Source: Acidobacteriota bacterium (GTDB taxonomy: Bacteria > Acidobacteriota > Blastocatellia > Chloracidobacteriales > Chloracidobacteriaceae). From it: a DNA stretch of 43,322 nt. Every line of letters begins with the position of its first letter. The stretch's first letter is position 1. The translations under genes were made by a program, and so were the position numbers. This document shows positions 17,780 to 24,982 of this stretch, one piece after another. The stretch covers positions 1 to 43,322 of the forward strand of contig JACQXX010000100.1 in assembly GCA_016208495.1 (NCBI GenBank). Direction: 5' to 3'. Below the pieces are notes generated by a model. The model had not been told where the DNA came from. It saw nothing but the letters and a program-made list of their open reading frames with translations, and searched no databases.

Positions 17780-18703
17780 ATGGAAAATGGGCTGTCGGAA
17801 CCGGTTCGATTGGCGGTGTGGTTAGGAATGGGAATGCTCTTATGGGGCGTTGAGTCGGTTTTCCCCCTGCAGGCCAGACCTTCAGGGCGTGGGCGGGCTT
17901 ACCGGGTCAATTTGTTCCTCACTGGTCTGACATTGACAGTGAATCTTTTACTGGCGGGGGGAATTCTGTGGGTATTGGGGCAGGCGACACGTCACCAGTT
18001 TGGAATCCTGCAACTGGTGGAGGGACCGGGATGGGTCAAGGCACTGCTGGGCATTCTTGGGCTTGATTTCTTTGCCTATCTGGCCCACGTCACAATGCAC
18101 AAAACAAGCCTGGGATGGAGCTTTCATCAGGTTCATCATGCGGAAACTCATGTGGATGTCACCACGACACTTCGACAACATCCAGGGGAAACCCTTGTCC
18201 GCATTGGATTTCAACTGGCAGGAAGTCTGGTTTTCGGTGTTTCGTTTGCGGTGTTTACCGTTTACGTCACGCTCTCAGCCCTCAATGCGCAACTGGAGCA
18301 CGTCAACTTTCACCTTCCTGAACCGATAGACCGTCTGGTTCGCAGTTTTTGGGTTACTCCAAACATGCATAAACTGCATCATTCGAGCCTGGAGGTCCAT
18401 TCACATTCAAACTACGCCAATCTTTTTTCTTTCTGGGATCGCCTCTTTGGTACGTTTCAACCACCCGTTGGCCTGGAAAAACTGACGTACGGTGTGGTGA
18501 AGCCTTACCCCTCACTGGAGTTCGAACCAAAAGAAAAACTCCCCGACTTGATGTCAAATCGGGGAGTTTGGGGTTTAAAACGAAATGCTGTAGCTCACCC
18601 CAGGATTGCGGCTTTGGGCGAGCAGGAAGGTTACGACGTGCCGCCGACCAAACGCATAGGTCAGGCTTGGGTGAAACTTCACGCCATCAAAAATCAGGAG
18701 TGA
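17780..18703 (+). CDS. Fatty-acid hydroxylase / sterol-desaturase superfamily protein
   Basis: The 307-residue membrane protein has four to five membrane helices and the full set of di-iron histidine motifs: HVTMH, FHQVHHAE, then NMHKLHH and the following HSHSNYAN. Members hydroxylate or desaturate lipids; the substrate here is unknown. The ATG at 17780 has AAGGAG six bases ahead. An oddity is at the 3' end: the frame runs through a strong terminator hairpin (18536-18569) and overlaps the convergent beta-barrel ORF by 129 bases. The last 50 or so residues (from NRGVWGLKR on) look like antisense of that ORF rather than family sequence, so the natural stop was probably lost. Confidence 0.9.
   Translation: MENGLSEPVRLAVWLGMGMLLWGVESVFPLQARPSGRGRAYRVNLFLTGLTLTVNLLLAGGILWVLGQATRHQFGILQLVEGPGWVKALLGILGLDFFAYLAHVTMHKTSLGWSFHQVHHAETHVDVTTTLRQHPGETLVRIGFQLAGSLVFGVSFAVFTVYVTLSALNAQLEHVNFHLPEPIDRLVRSFWVTPNMHKLHHSSLEVHSHSNYANLFSFWDRLFGTFQPPVGLEKLTYGVVKPYPSLEFEPKEKLPDLMSNRGVWGLKRNAVAHPRIAALGEQEGYDVPPTKRIGQAWVKLHAIKNQE
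18536..18569 (-). terminator. Intrinsic terminator of the beta-barrel ORF
   Basis: AAACTCCCCGA pairs with TCGGGGAGTTT (11 bp). On the minus strand it is followed by TTCTTTT, and it lies just after the minus-strand stop at 18575. It is inside the reading frame of the convergent hydroxylase gene. Confidence 0.8.
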
Positions 18704-18997
18704 TGAAAGGTTTTGGGTCAGGTTGATATTCATCCCGGCCAGCGGCAGAAAGCGATGTTCAAACTGGCTGTAGGCAACGCCCACATAGGGCGCAATCGGG
18801 AGTTTGACAACTTCCGAAATGTCTTTGCTGACAGTGGCGTAAAAGGACCGTCCGCTGGGTGTCCCGATCCGGTCCGAACTGGTGCCGAAAATCAACGCCG
18901 GTCTCTTTTTGGTCTCGGTAACGGCCACAAAATTGGCCAGGAGTCCGACATCATCAGCGCGTGGATTATATTCAACGCCGACTGAAAGCCGAGGCAA
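18575..18997 (-). CDS. C-terminal outer-membrane beta-barrel, no proper start
   Basis: The frame encodes amphipathic strands ending in the outer-membrane C-terminal signature GVSYSISF. The given start is a TTG at 18997 with no ribosome site, and the frame stays open and beta-barrel-like further upstream to 19123 (HQDRWTFGIRVL, RTTLTYRLLPRL) without any ATG, GTG or TTG there. The first stop upstream is TGA at 19126-19124. The TlpA-like gene before it is in the same frame and is separated by only TGA-CCG-CTT-TGA. A signal peptide is missing. It may be the cut-off end of an exported barrel or protein fusion, may start at ATC or ATT, or may be read through from the gene above. The protein family resembles uncharacterised barrel proteins; function unknown. 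Confidence 0.7.
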   Translation of the reverse strand: MPRLSVGVEYNPRADDVGLLANFVAVTETKKRPALIFGTSSDRIGTPSGRSFYATVSKDISEVVKLPIAPYVGVAYSQFEHRFLPLAGMNINLTQNLSSLLIFDGVKFHPSLTYAFGRRHVVTFLLAQSRNPGVSYSISF

Positions 18998-19132
18998 CAG
19001 CCGGTAGGTTAAGGTTGTCCGTAAGCCGGCGCGTGGAATCTGATGGCTTAAAACCCGAATTCCAAACGTCCAGCGATCCTGGTGCGAATTGGCAATCCCC
19101 CGGATTGCCCGGCCTTCGCCCGGTCAAAGCGG

Positions 19133-20074
19133 TCAAGAGGGAACGCTGGAACTTTTCGCATTCTCCTCGTGGCCCTCATGTTCGGTTGAGTCAACCGGTT
19201 CGGGTTCGGATTCTGACGTCTGGCTGGCTGATTGGGCGGCCAGCAGCGCATCAATCTGCCGGGTGAGTTCGGCTTCGGTGACGACGCTTGAAAACACCGC
19301 GGCGATTTTGCCTTCGCGGTCAATCACAATCGTGGCCGGAATGCCGGGACCAACCCCAAATCGGGCCATTGCGTCGGTGTTTGTCCCCAGCCAGATTGGA
19401 AAATTGAGCCCTGCTTCGCGAACAAACTTGATGACGGCATCGCGTTTTGAGGGTTCGTCTGCCGAAGCCGCAACCACCTGGACTCCGAACGCGGCATACG
19501 CATTTTGAGCTTTCACAAAAACGGGCATTTCCTGTTTGCACGGAGCGCACCACGTTGCCCAAAAATTGAGCACCACGATTTTGCCGCGATAGCCGCGCAG
19601 GTTCTGGGAACTCCCCGTCAGGTCTTTGAGTTGCAGGTCAGGTGCTTCGGTGCCAACTACATTGGCTGTAACCGGCTTTGATTCAGACACGGGTTGTTGT
19701 TGCAAGACCTTCAGGCTGTTGACCTTCAGGTATTGTTTGCCGTCCTTTTCCCGAAGCGTGCCACTGATTTCCACCTGTTTCGCCGTGTAGTCGAGCCACC
19801 CGCGTTTGGTTTTCTTCAACTTCCCAAACTCAAGTTGATACAGCGTGAAATCATCATTGGTTTTGACAGCCAGAAGGCTTCCAATGCCGTCGTTATGGCA
19901 CGTCACGGCACATTTCATGTCGTGGGCACTGCCGTACGGGGTCGTTTTGCGGTCGGCTTCCGTCCAGCATTCGGTACAGGCAATCTGGCCCTGGATAACA
20001 ATTGCTTTTTCCTGAGCGGTGACCACCGGCACGGAAAAAAACAAACTACAGATCAAAAGAGCAAGTACTCTCAT
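19133..20074 (-). CDS. TlpA-like thioredoxin with Cys-rich N-terminal domain
   Basis: The 313-residue protein has a signal peptide (RVLALLICSLFFSVPVVTAQ), so it acts in the periplasm. Residues 28-125 form a Cys-rich domain (QIACTECWTEADRKTTPYG, then MKCAVTCHNDGIGSLL), which may bind metal or form a disulfide. A thioredoxin fold of the TlpA/ResA type follows (about 145-280) with active site WATWCAPC and the cis-Pro segment GPGIPATIVID. The acidic tail has EHEGHEE. It probably reduces or exchanges disulfides for cytochrome or metal-protein maturation. A GAGGTG site is close to the ATG. The next frame downstream is a beta-barrel ORF in the same reading frame. Confidence 0.9.
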   Translation of the reverse strand: MRVLALLICSLFFSVPVVTAQEKAIVIQGQIACTECWTEADRKTTPYGSAHDMKCAVTCHNDGIGSLLAVKTNDDFTLYQLEFGKLKKTKRGWLDYTAKQVEISGTLREKDGKQYLKVNSLKVLQQQPVSESKPVTANVVGTEAPDLQLKDLTGSSQNLRGYRGKIVVLNFWATWCAPCKQEMPVFVKAQNAYAAFGVQVVAASADEPSKRDAVIKFVREAGLNFPIWLGTNTDAMARFGVGPGIPATIVIDREGKIAAVFSSVVTEAELTRQIDALLAAQSASQTSESEPEPVDSTEHEGHEENAKSSSVPS

Positions 20075-20093
20075 ATCACCTCAATCCAAAGTA

Positions 20094-20121
20094 TGAAGGA
20101 TGAATGATGAAGGATGAAAAA
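20094..20121 (+). repeat. Short heptamer array upstream of TlpA-like gene
   Basis: Four 7-bp units, TGAAGGA, TGAATGA, TGAAGGA, TGAAAAA, lie between two minus-strand genes. Unit length matches the other 7-bp arrays of the window. Confidence 0.55.
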
Positions 20122-20150
20122 AGCTTCTTCCTTGTGAGGACAACTCGGAA

Positions 20151-20528
20151 TCAGGCGTGTTTGGGAGGTGGAATGAGTGGGGGAAATTTTGGATCAGGCC
20201 GCACCAGACAGTACCAGTTGGGGAGAGGCTGAGCAATTTCAGCCTGGATCGAGAGACACATCAGTTTGGACGGGAGTTTGGCAATACAACAAAAACAATC
20301 TTCGTTCTGGCATTGCTCGGGAGTGTCTGGATGATGCTCGGAATTGCAATGTACTGTCGGGTCTGTTTGGGTGACGAGGGGGTTTTCTTCGTGGTGTGAA
20401 AACTCATCAGTACAGGGTTCGTTGCAATGACAGGTTGGACTGACGACATAACTCAAAACGACCAGACAGGCAAAACAAACCCGCAGAAGCGTTTGTATCG
20501 GTTGTATTTGCCGGTGGATGAGTTTCAC
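20151..20528 (-). CDS. Small Cys/His-rich exported protein, unknown
   Basis: From the GTG at 20528, which has a GAGG site ahead, the protein has 125 residues; a GTG at 20567 has no such site. A hydrophobic segment (LLRVCFACLVVLSYVV) acts as signal or anchor. It is followed by many Cys and His residues: SPTCHCNEPC, FSHHEE, VHCNSEHHPD, then CQNEDCFCCIAK. The tail is Pro-rich (PKFPPLIPPPKHA). I recognise no named family with certainty. The ligand pattern suggests metal binding or disulfide-rich structure, and it precedes the TlpA-like thioredoxin on the same strand, which could be its redox partner. Confidence 0.7.
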   Translation of the reverse strand: MKLIHRQIQPIQTLLRVCFACLVVLSYVVSPTCHCNEPCTDEFSHHEENPLVTQTDPTVHCNSEHHPDTPEQCQNEDCFCCIAKLPSKLMCLSIQAEIAQPLPNWYCLVRPDPKFPPLIPPPKHA

Positions 20529-20710
20529 TGCTGCCTCGCCAAAAAAATAGGTTTCCCAACTTAGCACAAACTACCGTGCGGCTCAATTCAAAGGGAAACG
20601 GTGACACACTTACACCTGGTTGGAGTGTCCGAAGTGAAAGAAGGCGCAAACGTTACCACAAGCTTTCATTGACGGCCAATTTGTGAGGGGCACAGAGCGC
20701 GCTCAGCCGG

Positions 20711-20807
20711 AATACCATCTCCGTTGCCGAAAAGGTCGTTTTCGCCCGGATGGGCGGTGGAAAGTAGCCGGTGGGCAGCCTGCTTTGAGGCGCACCCACC
20801 GGAATCC
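20711..20807 (-). repeat. REP-like repeat, inverted partial copy
   Basis: Read on the minus strand it has CCGGTGGGTGCG...CAAAGC...CCCACCGGCTACTTTCC, then CCCATCCGGGCG, and ends CCTTTTCGGCAACGGAG. The order matches the plus-strand copy at 20895-21029, so the locus is a large imperfect inverted repeat. Confidence 0.65.
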
Positions 20808-20894
20808 AGGCCGAAAAACGGTTCGCGCCCGGATGGGCGCCGGAAAATCAGTTTGGTTTGAGTGGTTGAGTTTCGACAACCGTGTGGCTTTGTT

Positions 20895-21029
20895 CCAGCG
20901 CCCATCCGGACGCGATTCGATCTGGGTAGGGTCCCGGTGGTAGCTCGCAAAGCCTCGCGACCACCGGCTACTGTCCATCATCCTCCGGATGGGAAATGTC
21001 AAGATCAAGCGATCTTTCCGCAACGGAGG
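20895..21029 (+). repeat. REP-like dispersed repeat, copy 2
   Basis: Contains CCAGCGCCCATCCGGACGCG, the stem CCGGTGGTAGC...CAAAGC...GACCACCGG, TACTGTCCATCATCCTCCGG, then GATCAAGCGATCTTTCCGC and AACGGAGG, in the order of copy 1 at 12078-12216. Confidence 0.75.
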
Positions 21030-21045
21030 AAATACCATTTTTAAA

Positions 21046-21408
21046 TTATCTCATCATTCCGTACTGAAACCCTCGAACTGGCTCAATTTTTGTAAACAGC
21101 GGATTTTCAACCCCCTGACGCTGGGCTGATTCATACACTGCTTTGGCATCTACCCCATGAGCGAGCAACTGGTAACCCAGCAATGCCACCCATTGCCCGG
21201 CATATTGAGCCTGGTGTTCTTTTATCCAACGTTGCTCATCTGGCCAGGTCGCTCGTTTGGGACCGTCAGATGGTGTTGATTCTGTCGAAACATCCGCTTC
21301 AGATTTCACTAAAACAGCTTCAATTCGCTGGAATTCTTCAATTGGGATTACCACTGCAATTGGATTCTGATTTTCGTCAACCAAAAACTGTTTAGGGATA
21401 TTACTCAT
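21046..21408 (-). CDS. Phd-like plus DUF5678-like small protein
   Basis: The first 35 residues (KQFLVDENQNPIAVVIPIEE, FQRIEAVL) look like the N-terminal strand-helix of Phd/YefM antitoxins, in which this part makes dimer and DNA contacts. The C-terminal half (EHQAQYAGQWVALLGYQLLA, HGVDAKAVYESAQRQGV) fits the small DUF5678 domain. The whole is 120 residues. No toxin gene adjoins it: the neighbour upstream is the helicase on the other strand. It may be an orphan antitoxin-like regulator. The start ATG has an AAAGG at somewhat long spacing. Confidence 0.8.
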   Translation of the reverse strand: MSNIPKQFLVDENQNPIAVVIPIEEFQRIEAVLVKSEADVSTESTPSDGPKRATWPDEQRWIKEHQAQYAGQWVALLGYQLLAHGVDAKAVYESAQRQGVENPLFTKIEPVRGFQYGMMR

Positions 21409-21729
21409 GATAATCCAACCTTTCTCATCCAGGATGTTCTGAACACAGGCAAACCAGGTTTCAAAAGTCTACAGGTTTTCAGAAAAAGATACAGAGTTCG
21501 AACTGTAGTTTGCTTCCATCTGATGAATCAACCAACTCAAGTCAAATCAACAACTTGAATACCACGAAGGAAAGATTTTCACAAGCTCAAGCTTGAACTC
21601 TGGTTACTACTTGCAGGAAGATGCCTGCTCAGAATCTTGCGCATTATTTCAAAGGACATAAAACATAGAACGCCTACCCGCTGATGCAGGTGGCATTGAC
21701 CTCTTTTATTTCAAGGAGAACCCAACTGC
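21409..21729. other. 321-base divergent gap before the helicase gene
   Basis: I see no gene, clear promoter pair or repeat of the window's families here. It contains a short palindrome CAAGCTCAAGCTTG and, at the end, the AAGGAG ribosome site of the helicase gene (21714-21719). Confidence 0.5.
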
Positions 21730-24700
21730 GTGTCTGAAGATTTCTCAACTGCTTTTCTGACCCCTGCCCAAAAAATGGCCGTGACGGCGCCGCTTGAATC
21801 CCGACTGGTGCTGGCTGGTCCCGGAACTGGAAAAACCCGGACACTGGTTCATCGGGTCGCCTATCTGATTTCAGAACTTCGTCTTCCGGCTGAAAGCCTG
21901 CTTGCGGTGACTTACACCAACAAAGCCACTGAGGAAATGCGCCACCGGCTGCGTCGGATGGTGCCCGATGATGCCCAGCGGCTGTCGGTGGGAACGTTTC
22001 ACTCGTTTTGTATTCGGGTGCTCCGGCAACATTATGAAGCCCTCAACATGCCGAAACACTTTGCCGTCACCGATGAAAGAGGACAGCTCAGTGTGCTCCA
22101 AAAAGTGGTGCCGACGTTGCGCGATACCAATGACGCCAAACGGCTGCTCGGACAACTCAGCTCGTGGCGGATGTCAGAAGCAGCCCAGCGGTCTTCGTTG
22201 ACTGATTTTCAAGAAGAGACACTCAAAAAATATCTCACTGAGCTTCGCCGCCAGGCATTGATTGATTTTGACGACATTTTGCTGCTGACCTTCAAGCTAT
22301 TTCACAAGCACGCCGACGTCTTAAAGCACCAGCAGGCACAGTACCAATCCATTTTAGTTGATGAATTTCAGGACACCGACTTGCTCCAATACCGCATTCT
22401 GAAACAACTCACGGGCTTGCAGACCCCGGTGTTTGCCGTGGCCGATGATGACCAGTCCATTTTTGCGTGGCGCGGGGCCAATCCGGAAAACCTCCGGCAA
22501 TTTGTGGCTGAGTATTTGTCCAGTGACAGTGAACCGCACGTGATCAAGCTCGAAGCAAACTATCGCTGCAGCGGCTCGATTGTTGCCGCCGCCAACCGAA
22601 TGATTGCCCCAAGTTTGCGTTTGTTTGACAAAGTGCCAACGGCGGTCAATGAAACCGGCGGGCCGGTGGAAGTTCGCGAATTTGACACCGACCAGGAGGA
22701 AGCCGAAGCCATTGCCCAGGAAATCGAGGATCTGGTTCAGGATCCAGGCCAGAACCTGACCTATCGCGATCTGGCGATTTTGTACCGTCGCCACCAGATT
22801 GGCGAGGTGCTGGAACTGACGCTCCTGAGTCATGGGATTCCCTGTCAGGTGGTGCGTGGGGCAAGCCTGTTTGACCTGCCGCGAATCCAGCGCGTGCTGG
22901 CCTTGATGCGGGTACAGCTCAATCCGAAAGATGAAGTCAGTTTACAGGCTCTGGTCAAGGAATATCTCGACGATCTGTTGTTTCACAAAGTCGAAGCCCT
23001 GGCGCGGTCGTGCGGCTCGCTTCGTCTGGCGCTCTGGAAGCGGTTGAATGCCAGCGACGGTGATCATGCCGAGCGGCGTCAGATTGGCCGGGTGGTCGGA
23101 ATGCTTTCGACGGCCAAAGCCCTGTATGAAATGCAGCCCGGACTTTCGCTCAGCGAATGGGTCCAGGCGCTCAATCTCTACCTTGAAGCCGAAGTCGTGC
23201 AGCGGGTTCAGGACACGGCCAGCCAGCAAGATATGCAGCGGATTTGTGACCCGCTCGGAATTCCGGCGCTTGAAACAGCGGCGCGATGGCTCGAACGGCT
23301 TGGAATGCGTCACGGTGTACTCGTGATTGCTGCCACCGATGAAGCCAACGAACTGGCGGCGGCGTTTCTGCTCAAGCCGCTGCTGGCGAATGCCCCGTTT
23401 GGTGTCAGCACCTGGCGGGCAATCGAGGTCAATCCAGTACCAAAAGGCAAACCGATGCTGCTCCTGGCACTTGATCCGGAAGCCGAAAAAGAAGTGCTGC
23501 ACCATCATCAGTTTATTGCGATTCTGGCCGTGACGACGGTTGATTCGCCGCTTCCAAAATCCAATCCGCCCAAACGCAACCTGCCGACCAGACTGATTCC
23601 AGCCGGTGAAGCCGGGCCGCAGCCTTCGATGTTTGTCACGCTGTGGAAACTGGGCCAGGCGTATCAGGGCTTGCGGAGCAATGTGTTTTTGCCTGATTAC
23701 ACCGCTGTGGATATTGAAACGACTGATCTTGACCTTGAACGCTGTGACATTGTCGAACTGGCTGCCGTGCGGGTACGCAATGGTCAGGTCGTGGCTGAAT
23801 TTTCCGAATTGCTCAAGCCATCTGTTCCCATCAGTCCACAGGCCGAAGCCGTGCATCATATCAGCGCCTCAATGGTGGCGACTGCCCCGACGTTTGAACA
23901 GGTCGCGGCTGAATTTCGGGCCTTCATTGGTTCTGACACGCTGGTGGCGCACAACGGACTTGGGTTTGATTTCCCAATCCTGATGCGGCGGCTCCGAACG
24001 GCAGCACAGGCCGCACAACAGCCAGTCCAGGGGCTTGAGAATGCGTTTTTCGACACGCTTCCGATGGCTCGCCAGCTTTATCCGGACGCCAAAAAAGCCA
24101 CGCTCGAATCACTGGCTGCGCGGTTTGAAGTTGACCCCGGCTCCAGTCATCGTGCGCTGGGCGATACGCGCACGCTGGCGCTGGTTTTTGAACGGATGAA
24201 AACTGACTATGCCGAAGCCCAGCGGGCCCGCAACGGCTTTGACACGCTCGGATGTCTGGCCGTGGCGATGCTGCTGGAAATGGATGAACTTTCAGCCGAG
24301 AAATCGCCGCTCTTCCGACTTGGCCGCCGCCAGTGGACCTCGGAAAATACCGAAGATCTGGTCAAAACCCTGGCAACGGCGGCTGAAGGCCGGGATGATG
24401 GCAGCGGCGAGCAATTGCAGGCGGCGTGGCACATGGTGATTCAGGAATGTGCCGACAGTCAGTTGTCACGCGATGCCGCCCAGGAAACGGAAAGTTATCT
24501 GCGGTTTCTGGAACTCCTCAAACGCTATGACGGGCGACCGCTGGCCGAAGTGATCCAGGAATTCGTTGATTTTACGCGTCTCTTTCAGCAGCAGGATGGT
24601 TGGAAAGAACGCAATGCCGTGACATTGATGACGATTCACGCCGCGAAGGGCCTGGAATTTCCCTTTGTGTGGATTGCCGGTGTTGATCAGGGCGTGATTC

Positions 24701-24873
24701 CGACCTATCAGGCAATCAAGGCCGAAGGCAAGCTCCGGGCGGCCAAAGTTGATGAAGAACGTCGTCTGCTCTATGTCGCGATGACTCGGGCACAAACCAA
24801 ACTCATGCTTTCCTTTGCCCATCAGCGCAAGGGAATGGACACCGGCCCGTCCGAATTTTTGCGGAGCCTGTGA
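21730..24873 (+). CDS. UvrD/Rep-type helicase with internal DEDDh exonuclease
   Basis: The 1047-residue protein starts at GTG 21730 after AAGGAG. Superfamily 1A helicase motifs are complete: Walker A GPGTGKT (30-36), VDEFQDTD (near 211), ADDDQSIFAWRG, LEANYRCS, then after a long gap VTLMTIHAAKGLEFP (near 962) and DEERRLLYVAMTRAQ. Between motif IV and V lies a DnaQ-type 3'-5' exonuclease domain (about 655-825) with all acidic residues: D661 and E663 (AVDIETT), D747 (GFDFPIL), H807 and D812 (SHRALGDT). So unwinding and 3'-5' degradation are in one chain, with the nuclease placed in the 2B region. It is longer than UvrD (about 720). A DNA repair role is the default; a role in defence with the nuclease gene after it is possible. 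Confidence 0.95.
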   Translation: MSEDFSTAFLTPAQKMAVTAPLESRLVLAGPGTGKTRTLVHRVAYLISELRLPAESLLAVTYTNKATEEMRHRLRRMVPDDAQRLSVGTFHSFCIRVLRQHYEALNMPKHFAVTDERGQLSVLQKVVPTLRDTNDAKRLLGQLSSWRMSEAAQRSSLTDFQEETLKKYLTELRRQALIDFDDILLLTFKLFHKHADVLKHQQAQYQSILVDEFQDTDLLQYRILKQLTGLQTPVFAVADDDQSIFAWRGANPENLRQFVAEYLSSDSEPHVIKLEANYRCSGSIVAAANRMIAPSLRLFDKVPTAVNETGGPVEVREFDTDQEEAEAIAQEIEDLVQDPGQNLTYRDLAILYRRHQIGEVLELTLLSHGIPCQVVRGASLFDLPRIQRVLALMRVQLNPKDEVSLQALVKEYLDDLLFHKVEALARSCGSLRLALWKRLNASDGDHAERRQIGRVVGMLSTAKALYEMQPGLSLSEWVQALNLYLEAEVVQRVQDTASQQDMQRICDPLGIPALETAARWLERLGMRHGVLVIAATDEANELAAAFLLKPLLANAPFGVSTWRAIEVNPVPKGKPMLLLALDPEAEKEVLHHHQFIAILAVTTVDSPLPKSNPPKRNLPTRLIPAGEAGPQPSMFVTLWKLGQAYQGLRSNVFLPDYTAVDIETTDLDLERCDIVELAAVRVRNGQVVAEFSELLKPSVPISPQAEAVHHISASMVATAPTFEQVAAEFRAFIGSDTLVAHNGLGFDFPILMRRLRTAAQAAQQPVQGLENAFFDTLPMARQLYPDAKKATLESLAARFEVDPGSSHRALGDTRTLALVFERMKTDYAEAQRARNGFDTLGCLAVAMLLEMDELSAEKSPLFRLGRRQWTSENTEDLVKTLATAAEGRDDGSGEQLQAAWHMVIQECADSQLSRDAAQETESYLRFLELLKRYDGRPLAEVIQEFVDFTRLFQQQDGWKERNAVTLMTIHAAKGLEFPFVWIAGVDQGVIPTYQAIKAEGKLRAAKVDEERRLLYVAMTRAQTKLMLSFAHQRKGMDTGPSEFLRSL

Positions 24874-24891
24874 CACGGAAAGCTTTGGAGT

Positions 24892-24913
24892 GCGGTGACT
24901 TGTCACCGCTTTT
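24892..24913 (+). terminator. Intrinsic terminator 1 after helicase gene
   Basis: GCGGTGACTTGTCACCGC is a perfect palindrome with the loop centred on CTTG, followed by TTTT. It lies 18 bases after the stop. Confidence 0.75.
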
Positions 24914-24918
24914 CCATA

Positions 24919-24939
24919 CAGCGACTTGTCGCTGCTTTT
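24919..24939 (+). terminator. Intrinsic terminator 2 after helicase gene
   Basis: CAGCGACTTGTCGCTG is followed by CTTTT. It has the same GACTTGTC centre as the hairpin just before, so the two may be copies of one small repeat. Confidence 0.65.
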
Positions 24940-24982
24940 CGGTGGTTCCAGGTTGAGGAAGTTGCTATTGAAAGGAGATCCC

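Larger units (their letters stand above)
20568..21045. other. Gene-free repeat locus
   Basis: The stretch contains an inverted partial copy of the REP-like family (20711-20807), the full copy (20895-21029) and between them GC-rich inverted arms around 20830 and 20900 (GCGCCCGGATGGGCGC against GCGCCCATCCGG). I see no gene. Confidence 0.65.

Noticed and set aside
20711-20730. Heptamer-element end at the second repeat locus
   Set aside because: AATACCATCTCCG looks like the end sequence, but there is no heptamer array, no AT-rich block and no inverted partner end.
22942-23859. 305-residue minus-strand frame inside the helicase gene
   Set aside because: It is antisense to conserved helicase and exonuclease domains and shows no domain of its own.
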